Shown: one piece after another, positions 30,872 through 39,209 of the stretch
How the letters are laid out: every line of letters begins with the position of its first letter
How positions within the stretch are numbered: the stretch's first letter is position 1
Source: Lactobacillus sp. S2-2
GTDB lineage: Bacteria > Bacillota > Bacilli > Lactobacillales > Lactobacillaceae
Length of the DNA: 41,235 nt
Direction of reading: 5' to 3'
NCBI RefSeq assembly: GCF_021698855.1
Contig: NZ_WWFA01000009.1
Coordinates: 1 to 41,235, forward strand
Notes under the pieces: model-generated
The model's database searches: none
What the model was told of the DNA's origin: nothing
The model's input: the letters and a program-made list of their open reading frames with translations, nothing else
Program-made: the position numbers and the translations under genes

Positions 30872-30920
30872 AAAAAAGAAGCTTAAACTAATGTCTTTTC
30901 GACTTTCGTTCAGCTTCTTT
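30872..30920 (-). terminator. Terminator-like hairpin after the tail chaperone genes
   Basis: On the minus strand AAGAAGCT pairs with AGCTTCTT around a long structured loop, followed by six T. It overlaps the end of the frameshift extension and precedes the tape-measure gene. Confidence 0.6.
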
Positions 30921-31082
30921 TTGTTGTTTTTCTTCTTCTTTAATTCTTATGTCAATTCCTGCGATAACAACAGCTTTTTCTCTTTGAGTCATATTCGACC
31001 ATTGGGAAGGTGTCCAATAATAATTATTTAAAGCATAAAAATAATATTGAAAATCAAAACCGTCATCATCACTTTTAGTTAT
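30888..31082 (-). CDS. Tail assembly chaperone, -1 frameshift extension (gpT-like)
   Basis: The frame is entered from the chaperone gene by a -1 slip at the run A AAA AAA (31082-31088), two codons before its stop. It adds 64 residues: ITKSDDDGFDFQYYFYALNN, YYWTPSQWSNMTQREKAVVI, then a charged helix RIKEEEKQQKEAERK. The WTPS-x3-NMTQREKA motif is typical for the C-terminal part of tail chaperones. It has no ribosome site or start of its own. The long product (about 210 residues) binds the tape-measure protein during tail assembly in lambda-like and Mu-like systems. Confidence 0.85.
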   Translation of the reverse strand: MTKSDDDGFDFQYYFYALNNYYWTPSQWSNMTQREKAVVIAGIDIRIKEEEKQQKEAERKSKRH

Positions 31083-31519
31083 TTTTTTACTTGTTCAACC
31101 AATTCGTCAGTAGAGTTTTGGTTAATAGAATTTAAATCAGAAATTGCTTCATTTAACGCAGACATTTCACTTGCCATTAACATTTCGTTTAAAGTTCCGT
31201 ATGGATCAGCAATTTTTCCATAACTTTCTTGTAATTCTTTTGTATTCAAATTAGGAGAAACAATTGATTTAACAATCATTAATTGTTCTAATTTAGTTTG
31301 ATTAACATCAGAAATTGTTTGTCCTTGTGGATTTCTATGCTTGAAAGTAGCATCACTTCGGATTTCATTAATTTCATTTGATTTTAATGCTTTAATTACA
31401 AATGGAGAGTTAAATCTTTCTAATTTAACTTCTTTTTGTTTTTCTCCACTCTCAACATTTTCTTTTAGAAAATCAGATACATTTGTATTTACGATACTTT
31501 CATTTTTTTCTTCAGCCAT
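31079..31519 (-). CDS. Tail assembly chaperone (XkdN-like, gpG-like)
   Basis: A 146-residue protein with XkdN-like features: NVSDFLKENVESGEKQKEVK, FNSPFVIKALKSNEINEIRS, then PNLNTKELQESYGKIADPYG. It lies between tail tube and tape measure as in all PBSX-like tails. The last codons GTA AAA AAA TAA contain the slippery run that makes the longer form. GAGG lies about 9 nt before ATG. Confidence 0.9.
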   Translation of the reverse strand: MAEEKNESIVNTNVSDFLKENVESGEKQKEVKLERFNSPFVIKALKSNEINEIRSDATFKHRNPQGQTISDVNQTKLEQLMIVKSIVSPNLNTKELQESYGKIADPYGTLNEMLMASEMSALNEAISDLNSINQNSTDELVEQVKK

Positions 31520-31541
31520 TTTAAATTACCTCGCTTATTTT

Positions 31542-31994
31542 TTAATTAAATGATTCTACTAAATCTAATGATTCAAAAGTGAAATCTGATTCATATTCCA
31601 TAACTCCGTCGTCTGCTTCAAAGTCTGCAACTGGAATATCATCAAGGTTTACATAACCAATATGAACAGTTTGACGACCGTTTGCAGTAGTTTTATCTTC
31701 AATTGATAAACTCATATCAAAATATAAATCTTGTCCCCCAGTTAAATATGGAAGTGCATATTTTAACCAGTTTGAGTTAACCAAGTAGCCACCAAGTGTT
31801 CCAGTTCCTTCAACTGAAGTAACCTTTTTACGTTTCCAATGACTTCCTAGAGTTTGAATATCTTCTTTGTTCTTAGAAATTTTAATAGTAACTTTTTTGC
31901 ACTCAATCATTGGTTTAACTTCACCGTGCAATGTTAAGTAAACAATCGCGTCTTTGGTGGAAATGGTATCTCTACCGTTTAAATAATTTTCCAT
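31542..31994 (-). CDS. Tail tube protein (XkdM-like)
   Basis: A 150-residue protein that fits XkdM: ENYLNGRDTISTKDAIVYLT, CKKVTIKISKNKEDIQTLGS, HWKRKKVTSVEGTGTLGGYL, then a DMSLSIEDKTTANGRQTVHI strand set. It stacks as hexamer rings to form the inner tube of the contractile tail. AGGAGG precedes the ATG; the gene directly follows the sheath gene. Confidence 0.92.
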   Translation of the reverse strand: MENYLNGRDTISTKDAIVYLTLHGEVKPMIECKKVTIKISKNKEDIQTLGSHWKRKKVTSVEGTGTLGGYLVNSNWLKYALPYLTGGQDLYFDMSLSIEDKTTANGRQTVHIGYVNLDDIPVADFEADDGVMEYESDFTFESLDLVESFN

Positions 31995-32006
31995 TAATTA
32001 GTCCTC

Positions 32007-33350
32007 CTATTCTGAAACTGTTACAGTTCCGTATAGTTTTTCGATTGAATCGATTGGTTTAACCGCAAAGTTAACAACCATTGAATCACTGTCATTACCT
32101 TTTTCAACAGTTAAATCGCCGTCTGCTAATTCATCAATTAAGCCCTTTTGAGATAACTCTTTAAAGAATGCTTGACGATTACCTTTAAATAAAGCACGAC
32201 CGTCATCATCATTGTTAACACTGCCAATAAAAGTATCTTCAAATACTTGTTGTGTATTGTTTTCGATGTAATCTAAGATTCTGATTACACGATTCTTTTT
32301 CAAGCTGTCTAACTTAGTTTCATCATTAACTAAGTTATTAATATCTTGTTCAATTACAACTTGACCGTTTTTACGTTTTGAAAATACGATATAACCTTTT
32401 TGTAGAGCGTTGATAATACTTTCGTTGGTCATTTTAGGTAATGTTTCAACTGCTCCTGGATAGCTTTTATAAGTTAATGATTGATCATAATCAATATTTG
32501 AACTTAAGCCAGCAAAACCTGCTGCAGTTAAGGTATTATCTAATTCTGTACCGTCTGATAAAACAACACCGTTATATACCACTGATACGTATTCAGCGTT
32601 GTATTCTTTTCCTGTATAAGGAACAACGGCAGTAGCTTTATAACCAGTTTGATTACGAACTTCATTGATCATATTTACTAATAATTCATGAATTTGATTA
32701 TCAGTTGAATATCCAGCAGTAGTAGCTACTTCATAAGTTTCTGATTGAACAGCGTCCCCTAAAAGTTCAGCCATATCAACAGTCTCAGTAGTACCACCAG
32801 TTAATGTGTAAGCATTTTCGCCACTGATTTTAGTTAAATCGGCGTCTGGTCTAGTTAAAGTAATATCTAAAACATCATTGCTTGATAATGTTTTTAAATT
32901 ACTTGCCGAAACACGTTGAGAATCAACTAATTTGTTATTAAATAAGGTTGAGATCGTGTAATTTTTGTTGTCTTCACTAACTACGTTTACCACGATTGAG
33001 TTACCTTTGTTTCCTGCATATTTAGCAGTGAAATCCCATGGTAATTCAGTCTTAGAATAGCTAGCTTTGTTACCGGCATTGTTGTTAACTAAAACAACAG
33101 TTGAAGCACCTTTAAAGACTTCATTTAATACTTTCATCTTGTCATCAGAGCTGCGTAACCCAGTTAAGAATTCAAAATTGCTTGAGCTATCTAATTCAAT
33201 TGCTCCAGTTTTACCCCAACCACTGTTTAATTCAGTAGCTAGTAATACTCGACCACGTGAGCTATCAGATTTAGCAACTACATTGCTTTTAGTATTGATA
33301 TAAGCACCGGGTCTTACCTTGTTTTGTTGTGTCCAAGTTCCACCTGCCAT
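32007..33350 (-). CDS. Tail sheath protein (XkdK-like)
   Basis: A 447-residue protein: GTWTQQNKVRPGAYINTKS at the N-terminus and AVKPIDSIEKLYGTVTVSE at the C-terminus are the handshake arms of contractile sheath proteins. The centre has GNKGNSIVVNVVSEDNKNYT, ALQKGYIVFSKRKNGQVVIE and INNLVNDETKLDSLKKNRVI, the last being the conserved C-terminal core. Its presence proves a contractile (myovirus-type) tail. AAGGAGG lies before the ATG. Confidence 0.95.
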   Translation of the reverse strand: MAGGTWTQQNKVRPGAYINTKSNVVAKSDSSRGRVLLATELNSGWGKTGAIELDSSSNFEFLTGLRSSDDKMKVLNEVFKGASTVVLVNNNAGNKASYSKTELPWDFTAKYAGNKGNSIVVNVVSEDNKNYTISTLFNNKLVDSQRVSASNLKTLSSNDVLDITLTRPDADLTKISGENAYTLTGGTTETVDMAELLGDAVQSETYEVATTAGYSTDNQIHELLVNMINEVRNQTGYKATAVVPYTGKEYNAEYVSVVYNGVVLSDGTELDNTLTAAGFAGLSSNIDYDQSLTYKSYPGAVETLPKMTNESIINALQKGYIVFSKRKNGQVVIEQDINNLVNDETKLDSLKKNRVIRILDYIENNTQQVFEDTFIGSVNNDDDGRALFKGNRQAFFKELSQKGLIDELADGDLTVEKGNDSDSMVVNFAVKPIDSIEKLYGTVTVSE

Positions 33351-33536
33351 TTAAAGTACCTCCTTAAATTTATCGATTGCCTTTTGAGCTTCTTCGATAG
33401 TGTATTTTTTAGTATCTTTCAATACCATTTTCAAAATGTTGCGTTCAAAGAACTTAAATTGTTTAGATTTCAGTAAGTAATCAAGACTAAAACCATTTTG
33501 TTTAGGTTCTTCTGTTTTAGCTTTCTTTTCAGCCAT
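33351..33536 (-). CDS. Small tail-module protein of unknown role
   Basis: A 61-residue basic protein with a helical C-terminal half (FKFFERNILKMVLKDTKKYT, then IEEAQKAIDKFKEVL). It sits between tail terminator and sheath with no gaps, a position where PBSX-like phages of lactobacilli carry a tiny protein. AAGGGTGG precedes the ATG. Role unknown. Confidence 0.75.
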   Translation of the reverse strand: MAEKKAKTEEPKQNGFSLDYLLKSKQFKFFERNILKMVLKDTKKYTIEEAQKAIDKFKEVL

Positions 33537-33941
33537 TTAATCCACCCTTTCATTGCTTTGTATATTCTTCATTTTCTCTTGATCATTAATTGCCTTAGCA
33601 AAAATATTTACATCAAAATTGCAGATTAAACAATTGTCTTGCTGAATAAATTCACGATTACGAATATGAGCAAAATTGTCTAAAACTTTAAAATTATTCA
33701 ATAAATAATCTTCGGTTTCGTCTAATTCTGCATTAACCTTGTCTGATTTAGGAAAATAGACTAATTGGTAACTGTAACTTCTGTTTTCATTGTCAAATAA
33801 TAAAGGATTAGTACGTGTTGAAATTTTAGCCACAAAAAAAGCAGGTTCAACAAACCCACTTTCCTGTTTTTTAGTATAAATTTTAATGTTTGGATAAAGT
33901 TTTCTTAGCTTTAATCCAATATTTCTTTTTACATCAATCAA
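33537..33941 (-). CDS. Tail terminator-like protein (DUF6838 type)
   Basis: A 134-residue protein: IGLKLRKLYPNIKIYTKKQE, FFVAKISTRTNPLLFDNENR, SYSYQLVYFPKSDKVNAELD, then FDVNIFAKA. The alpha/beta pattern and position after the gp10-like gene and before the sheath match DUF6838 tail terminators, which cap the tail tube and join it to the head. The start is TTG with AAAGGAG 8 nt upstream. It overlaps the previous gene by 4 nt. Confidence 0.82.
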   Translation of the reverse strand: MIDVKRNIGLKLRKLYPNIKIYTKKQESGFVEPAFFVAKISTRTNPLLFDNENRSYSYQLVYFPKSDKVNAELDETEDYLLNNFKVLDNFAHIRNREFIQQDNCLICNFDVNIFAKAINDQEKMKNIQSNERVD

Positions 33942-34351
33942 ATAAACAACTCCTTTAAGTAATTATCTAACAATGGTTTCCAGTTACTGCTATTCATAAA
34001 TTGTTTATCTAAATCAGCTAATGTATCACGTAGCATAAATCGACCACTAACCCAGCCGTTTCCGCCACGAGTACGGTGTCCATATTCTAAGAATGAAGCG
34101 TATTCAACATTATTACTAATTGTGAATCCAACCGAACGGCCGCTCCATTGAACCTTTGATTTAGTCCAACCGCGGCGTAAAGTACCAGTATCTACTGGTG
34201 TTCTTTTCTTGGTGTTTGCGATCGTATAATTACTGATTGCATTTACTTTAGTTTCCACTTGATGAACTAATTTATTGGCTTTAGTTTCACTATTTAATTT
34301 ATTGGCAAACTGTTTTAATTGTTTGTCGTCTAAATCTCCGAGTTTGCTCAT
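33938..34351 (-). CDS. HK97 gp10-like head-tail joining protein
   Basis: A 137-residue protein with the typical pattern NTKKRTPVDTGTLRRGWTKS, VGFTISNNVEYASFLEYGHR and a C-terminal helix. HK97 gp10-like proteins belong to the neck, or complete the tail top. It overlaps both neighbours by four nucleotides, a tightly packed head-tail connector set. Confidence 0.9.
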   Translation of the reverse strand: MSKLGDLDDKQLKQFANKLNSETKANKLVHQVETKVNAISNYTIANTKKRTPVDTGTLRRGWTKSKVQWSGRSVGFTISNNVEYASFLEYGHRTRGGNGWVSGRFMLRDTLADLDKQFMNSSNWKPLLDNYLKELFI

Positions 34352-34722
34352 GCTTTTTCATCTCTGTTCAATGCGATTTCTTGATGACTTTGATAATCAG
34401 AATAACCAACTGAGCTCTGTTTATAGATTGTCGTCTTACCTTTAAAATCAGTAATTTCAATCTTAGAACCAGCTGGTATCTCAATATCATTATCAATGAT
34501 TATTTTAGCGTCGTAGCTATCGTTATTATAGAAATCTTTATCCGTCGCAGGACTTAATCCTTTAAGAATCAATTTACATGGTTTATCTTTAACCACTTCG
34601 TATTCTTCACTATCATTGAAAGGATTATCATTAGTTGACTCGGTGGTTCTTTCTGCAATAATCGTCGCTTTATCTTGCCATAGCAATTTTAATGCCGGAT
34701 TAATACCTTTTAAATTAATCAT
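34348..34722 (-). CDS. Head closure (stopper) protein, gp16-like
   Basis: A 124-residue beta-rich protein: PALKLLWQDKATIIAERTTE, DKPCKLILKGLSPATD, then IDNDIEIPAGSKIEITDFKG. Composition, size and slot between connector and gp10-like genes fit the head completion/stopper family of SPP1-like and lactobacillar phages (adaptor-stopper-terminator order). No catalytic motif. Four-nucleotide overlaps on both sides. Confidence 0.75.
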   Translation of the reverse strand: MINLKGINPALKLLWQDKATIIAERTTESTNDNPFNDSEEYEVVKDKPCKLILKGLSPATDKDFYNNDSYDAKIIIDNDIEIPAGSKIEITDFKGKTTIYKQSSVGYSDYQSHQEIALNRDEKA

Positions 34723-35099
34723 AATGGCAACTTCCTAAATTTATTGAGTTGACCTCGATAATTTTCAGTAACTGGATTAGCTGTTTGAATATCAGCATAA
34801 AGTTGAGCGTTGCTTTTAAAAGTTACGCTTGTATCTCCTTCTGATACCGATTGTAAATTATCGCTTTGTTCATCAGCTCCTTTAAGATAGCCATGCGTGT
34901 TAATTAAAGTCATTGTCATTGCTATTATCGTTATATCAAGCTCTTCAGGTATTTCTGTTTGCTTAATATTACAATAATTAGCAACATCATTAATTGTTTT
35001 TTCAAGAGAAAATGAAAGAGTAGGTTTTTGATTATCTTCAACATCTAACAGTGAAAATAATCGATATTTAATGTTTTCAAATCGTGGGTGTTGTTCCAT
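34719..35099 (-). CDS. Head-tail connector (gp6/gp15-like adaptor)
   Basis: A 126-residue mostly helical protein: YRLFSLLDVEDNQKPTLSFS, then YCNIKQTEIPEELDITIIAM, then SVSEGDTSVTFK with a typical late helix. This matches the adaptor family that sits under the portal (HK97 gp6 / SPP1 gp15). It directly follows the major capsid gene. AGGAGG precedes the ATG by 8-9 nt. Confidence 0.83.
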   Translation of the reverse strand: MEQHPRFENIKYRLFSLLDVEDNQKPTLSFSLEKTINDVANYCNIKQTEIPEELDITIIAMTMTLINTHGYLKGADEQSDNLQSVSEGDTSVTFKSNAQLYADIQTANPVTENYRGQLNKFRKLPL

Positions 35100-35120
35100 T
35101 ATTTAACACCTCCAATTTAA

Positions 35121-36071
35121 TTATTTGCTTGATGTTGTTTTGGTTTTCTTACTTGCTGCTTTATCGACAAAGATTTCAATTCCGGCAGCTTTTGGATCTA
35201 ACACAATTACATCTGCGTATTCTTGTTCGTAGTAATGGAAGTTACCACTAGTTGCAGCAGAAGGAGCATCCATACCAACAAATGAGTATTTTTGTGGGGC
35301 AATTTGAGCACCGTTCCAAATAAGCATCATGTTCATTTGTAATGAATCATCAATAACTTTAGCACCTTCAGTGAAATCGTAATCTGATTGGAACAAGTCA
35401 GATGGAATAACTACGATATTTACAGAATCTAATGAGTAAACATTACGAGCAATATCGCCATTACCATTAATTACTGCTTGACGATTTTGTGCTTCAGCTG
35501 ATTTAAGAATAGTGTTTGTTTTTGGAGTAACAAATAAAATACGACCAGTTGAAGGTACACGATTTTCGTCCATGCGAGCCATTGCAGCATCAAATTGAGG
35601 TAAGATGTTTGCTTCAGTTAACTCATCATTGTGAACACCGTCTGCGTTTTTCTTAGCAGTTTCTTTGTAAAGTTGGCTCATCATGTATCTATCCATTTCT
35701 GGAAGTTTTTGTTGAACATTGAATGCGTTAGTAACATTAGCAATTGAAGTTACCATATTAGTTTCGTCAACGTCTAATGGGTCCACTAAAGTTTCCCAGT
35801 ATCTATCAAATGTTAATTCATAAGTATAGTAGTCATTTGAGTAGTTACCAACTGCATTAGTAATCGTATTTCTAGTTCTATCTTTACGACCACCATCAAT
35901 TGTTAGTTTAGGAACTTTAACATGTTTTGCTCCGTCAAAGTTGATTTCATTATTAGATGGAGAGTTCCATAGAATTTGCGTTCTTAATTGTTGATCACTA
36001 AAACCTTTAGCGATTGCTGCTTGATATTTTTCGGCGAAGTTTAATACTGCACCATTGTGATTTACTGTCAT
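35121..36071 (-). CDS. Major capsid protein
   Basis: A 316-residue protein with visible capsid features: FAEKYQAAIAKGFSDQQLRT, HVKVPKLTIDGGRKDRTRNT, YTYELTFDRYWETLVDPLDV, GRILFVTPKTNTILKSAE, and YEQEYADVIVLDPKAAGIEI near the end. This is the HK97-fold capsid type of lactobacillar phages that also use a gp20-like scaffold. No protease gene is present, so no proteolytic maturation is expected. Strong AGGAGG; probably the most abundant late product. Confidence 0.92.
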   Translation of the reverse strand: MTVNHNGAVLNFAEKYQAAIAKGFSDQQLRTQILWNSPSNNEINFDGAKHVKVPKLTIDGGRKDRTRNTITNAVGNYSNDYYTYELTFDRYWETLVDPLDVDETNMVTSIANVTNAFNVQQKLPEMDRYMMSQLYKETAKKNADGVHNDELTEANILPQFDAAMARMDENRVPSTGRILFVTPKTNTILKSAEAQNRQAVINGNGDIARNVYSLDSVNIVVIPSDLFQSDYDFTEGAKVIDDSLQMNMMLIWNGAQIAPQKYSFVGMDAPSAATSGNFHYYEQEYADVIVLDPKAAGIEIFVDKAASKKTKTTSSK

Positions 36072-36082
36072 AAATAATCCTC

Positions 36083-36640
36083 CTATTTGTCATTTAAGTT
36101 TGGATTAAAAATAGATGCCATTTGGTCGACTTCGTTAGTATCATTATTAACATCGCCAGTTTTAGCTTGGTAATTTGATAATTGGCCTCCGTCAAATAAA
36201 TAAGCATCTGATTCTTGTAATCCTTTAATTTGTTCATCTAGTCCTTTAACAGAACCATCTTCATTCAGCTCAACACTATCCATATTTAGCATTTTCTTAA
36301 CTACTTCTGGATTTCGGGCATTAGTTGAACTAAGACTTTTACTAACCGCATTATCAAGTTTTACATTGCTTAATTGCTTGCTTAATTTGTCAGTATCCGT
36401 CTTATATTTGTCTTGTAAGTCTTTTAATTGATTTGATAATTCTTCGTTATCAGAATTGTTTTTCTTCAATCCTTTAATGTCCTTATCGCGATTAGTTATC
36501 TGCTCATTAAGACTATTCTTTTCAGTTTCTAAAGTAGAAACTTGTTCCCTAAAGTTTTGAACATCAGAACCATGGGCTTTCATGACAGCTTCAATTTGTT
36601 CATCATTCAATCCTTGTTCCTTTAAAAAATCTCGTTTCAT
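36083..36640 (-). CDS. Scaffold protein (phage GP20 family)
   Basis: A 185-residue protein: MKRDFLKEQGLNDEQIEAVM at the start, a long coiled coil (about 30-110; EQITNRDKDIKGLKKNNSDN), then NPEVVKKMLNMDSVELNEDG and an acidic end. It is the GP20-family scaffold that directs capsid assembly and leaves the procapsid. AAAGGAGG lies before ATG. It is the gene immediately before the capsid gene. Confidence 0.9.
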   Translation of the reverse strand: MKRDFLKEQGLNDEQIEAVMKAHGSDVQNFREQVSTLETEKNSLNEQITNRDKDIKGLKKNNSDNEELSNQLKDLQDKYKTDTDKLSKQLSNVKLDNAVSKSLSSTNARNPEVVKKMLNMDSVELNEDGSVKGLDEQIKGLQESDAYLFDGGQLSNYQAKTGDVNNDTNEVDQMASIFNPNLNDK

Positions 36641-36699
36641 TGAGATAACCTCCTTTATTTACGTTGTTTTTACGTGCAACGACCACTAAAATTAGGTAT

Positions 36700-36733
36700 A
36701 AAAAAGAGACCTTTTAACGACTTATCCAGGTCG
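36700..36733 (-). terminator. Attenuator-like hairpin between minor head and scaffold genes
   Basis: On the minus strand GACCT pairs with AGGTC around an inner stem-loop, followed by six T. In the 98-nt gap it could lower transcription of scaffold and capsid relative to packaging genes or mark a fresh transcript start. Confidence 0.5.
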
Positions 36734-36738
36734 AATAT

Positions 36739-37767
36739 TTAAATGGGTTCTTTCCATTTTTCGTAACTGATATTTTTAATGATTTTATGATTTTCTTGAT
36801 CATATCTTGAATCAATTGTTGGATTGCTTTCAACATATGGAATCGTGGTACATCTGCAATATGGATGCATAAGCGGATAATTTAAAGCTACAACTTTATC
36901 TTTTAAATTAAAAACCTTGCCATCTAATCCAGCACATTGATCACATGTCCGACGTTCTAAAGTGGCTACATATTCATACTTTTGTAGTCCTTCACTCTCA
37001 TAAGCATGAATAGTAGCAGTTTCATCAACATGTCCCATTTCAGTAACAACTAGTCGCTTAATATGCTTGCGCTTAACGTCAGTAAAACGTTGTTTAAAGT
37101 CTTTCATCAAACGAGTATAGCTATCACCACGTAAAGATGATTTCAATAAGCTGTCAGTTAACTGACTAGGTAATTCATTACGATAGTTATGCCATATGCG
37201 TTCACTAAAATCACTACCTTGCCAACTTTTTGAAACAATGACCTTTGCCGCCTCATCATTAATTTTAGCTAGATTATGATTGATGACTTTTCTTTCCATA
37301 TCAATCGTATAAGCAGTTTGATAATAACGATCTTGATATTGATTGGCTAAAACATCTTTCATTTTTTTAGCTTCATCAACGGCTTCATCAGATAATTTGC
37401 TTTCAAAGTCTTTTTGTAATGCTTTTAGACGTGTCACACGCTCTTTAAAGTATTGATTATTTAATAATCGGTCGTAACCACCTTCTAAAGCTTTTGATTT
37501 AAACTCATCTAAAGTTAAGTCGAAGTATTGAGTATCAATATCCTTTAATAGATTGCTGGCTTGTTCAAAATCAATATTGTTATTGGATGCATATTTCTTA
37601 TACCAGCTCTTTAATTCATTTTCAAAAGCTCGTTCAACATAACCTAATCTTTTATATAACTGCCTTTGATACTCTTCCGTACTTTCAATTTGCTTAGCTT
37701 TTAATTTAAGGTGGCGTTTGCGCCAGTAACTTCTATTTTCCTGCTCATTGTAGGGTATTCTAGCCAT
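36739..37767 (-). CDS. Minor head protein (Mu gpF / SPP1 gp7-like)
   Basis: A 342-residue protein. The N-terminal part is helical with many charges (NRSYWRKRHLKLKAKQIEST). The C-terminal domain has VVTEMGHVDETATIHAYESE, YEYVATLERRTCDQCAGLDG, then MHPYCRCTTIPYV, the Cys/His pattern of the Mu F-like/SPP1 gp7 family. It joins the procapsid with the portal and may help DNA ejection. It follows the portal gene by 14 nt; AAGGTGG before ATG. Confidence 0.92.
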   Translation of the reverse strand: MARIPYNEQENRSYWRKRHLKLKAKQIESTEEYQRQLYKRLGYVERAFENELKSWYKKYASNNNIDFEQASNLLKDIDTQYFDLTLDEFKSKALEGGYDRLLNNQYFKERVTRLKALQKDFESKLSDEAVDEAKKMKDVLANQYQDRYYQTAYTIDMERKVINHNLAKINDEAAKVIVSKSWQGSDFSERIWHNYRNELPSQLTDSLLKSSLRGDSYTRLMKDFKQRFTDVKRKHIKRLVVTEMGHVDETATIHAYESEGLQKYEYVATLERRTCDQCAGLDGKVFNLKDKVVALNYPLMHPYCRCTTIPYVESNPTIDSRYDQENHKIIKNISYEKWKEPI

Positions 37768-37781
37768 TTATCAGCACCACC

Positions 37782-39209
37782 TTACTTGTTATTTTTTTCA
37801 ATAACTTCATTCAATTTATCTTGTTCTTCTTGATTGCTAAAAGAGTCGTTAACTTCTTCATCAGCCTTTAACTCTAATTCTTCTTTCCACTTCCCTCGTT
37901 GTACAAAAGGATTATTCTTAGCTAAGTTTTCGTCGGAAGTATAAGCAGCAAGATAATTAAACATTTCAGCTTGTTCATGGTCGTTTTGAATGCTATTTCT
38001 CGTCCATGATTGATTAATAGCGTACTTGCTATCATCTTTACCAAATGACCGAATAATGGCTCTAACAAAGTTATCGATGCCTTGTCTGAAATACTGTTCT
38101 GTAATACCAGCTTTCAACTCTATTGGCATGTATAGCATTTTTAATGCTGGCTGTGATGAATTGTTTTGTACTAAAAAATCAGCCGGGTCAACTGATTGAC
38201 CGAACTTAAAAATCTTTTCGTTAGCAATTTTTAAAGCTAAATCTTTTGCGTCAGTTGGAATATCAATCTTTAATGTATCAACTCCGCTGTTATCGCCCGC
38301 ACCGTCAGAATCAAATTTTAAAGCTCCTTCTTTTAATGCAGCTCTAAACTCGTCCATTGAAGTACCGTTATAATTGGTCAAAATAAAAATGACCTGCTGT
38401 ACATCTTGTAGGTCATTAATTAATCCATTGAAAATCATATCGTAAATATCGATATAACCTTTATATTTAAATAAATCTGGTCGTTTATAACGATTCTTAT
38501 CAAACTCAATGAAAGGAATCCTACCTAAATTATGTTTTAAAGTGTTTGATTGGCCAGTTTGTTCATTAGTATTGTAATCAAAGATACTAAAGCGATTATC
38601 ATATTTTTGTAGCGTTCCATAATCATTACCTTTGTTTTTATATACTGCTACTTCTTTATCAGTCCAATATTCATGGACTTGGTAATTGTGACCATCTTCT
38701 TGACTAAGTTCGGTATAAGTCCGTCTTACTGCGACTAAATTAGGAGTTAAATCACTACTATAAATTGGAGTAATCTGGTCTGGTGGAACAACGCCATACT
38801 TAAAGTTTCCTTTGTCATCAATCCAATAATGTAACCATGCTACTCCAGCGTTAGCAGAATCAATCACTAGATTACTTAAAGTTAAGGCAAAGTTTGAACC
38901 TAATACATTACCGATTTTTTTATTTAAATCATCATCTTCCGTATCAATATCAGGTGGGGTTGAAGCAAGATAACTCGCTTCCTGGTCAACTACTAATTGA
39001 TGGTAGTTAGAACTGGCACGATTATCAGCTTTTCTCACTAAATCGCGATTGTCTTTGTTTTCGGTGTTTACTTTGCTTTCCCCACGATTTCGAAGAGTAA
39101 TATCATTGCGATTTTGATAATACTCAATGGATTTATCGTAATCAGCATTAAATGCTAATCGACGAGAATCAGTATTCTGTAAGATTTTCTTCATTGTATC
39201 TATTTCCAT
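37782..39209 (-). CDS. Portal protein (SPP1 gp6-like)
   Basis: A 475-residue protein: YDKSIEYYQNRNDITLRNRG at the N-terminus, YHQLVVDQEASYLASTPPDI, SANAGVAWLHYWIDDKGNFK, FIEFDKNRYKRPDLFKYKGY, and SSQPALKMLYMPIELKAG in the crown part. These are hallmarks of the SPP1 gp6 portal family. Twelve subunits form the DNA gate. It overlaps the end of terL by 10 nt, with AAGGAGG before ATG. Confidence 0.95.
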   Translation of the reverse strand: MEIDTMKKILQNTDSRRLAFNADYDKSIEYYQNRNDITLRNRGESKVNTENKDNRDLVRKADNRASSNYHQLVVDQEASYLASTPPDIDTEDDDLNKKIGNVLGSNFALTLSNLVIDSANAGVAWLHYWIDDKGNFKYGVVPPDQITPIYSSDLTPNLVAVRRTYTELSQEDGHNYQVHEYWTDKEVAVYKNKGNDYGTLQKYDNRFSIFDYNTNEQTGQSNTLKHNLGRIPFIEFDKNRYKRPDLFKYKGYIDIYDMIFNGLINDLQDVQQVIFILTNYNGTSMDEFRAALKEGALKFDSDGAGDNSGVDTLKIDIPTDAKDLALKIANEKIFKFGQSVDPADFLVQNNSSQPALKMLYMPIELKAGITEQYFRQGIDNFVRAIIRSFGKDDSKYAINQSWTRNSIQNDHEQAEMFNYLAAYTSDENLAKNNPFVQRGKWKEELELKADEEVNDSFSNQEEQDKLNEVIEKNNK

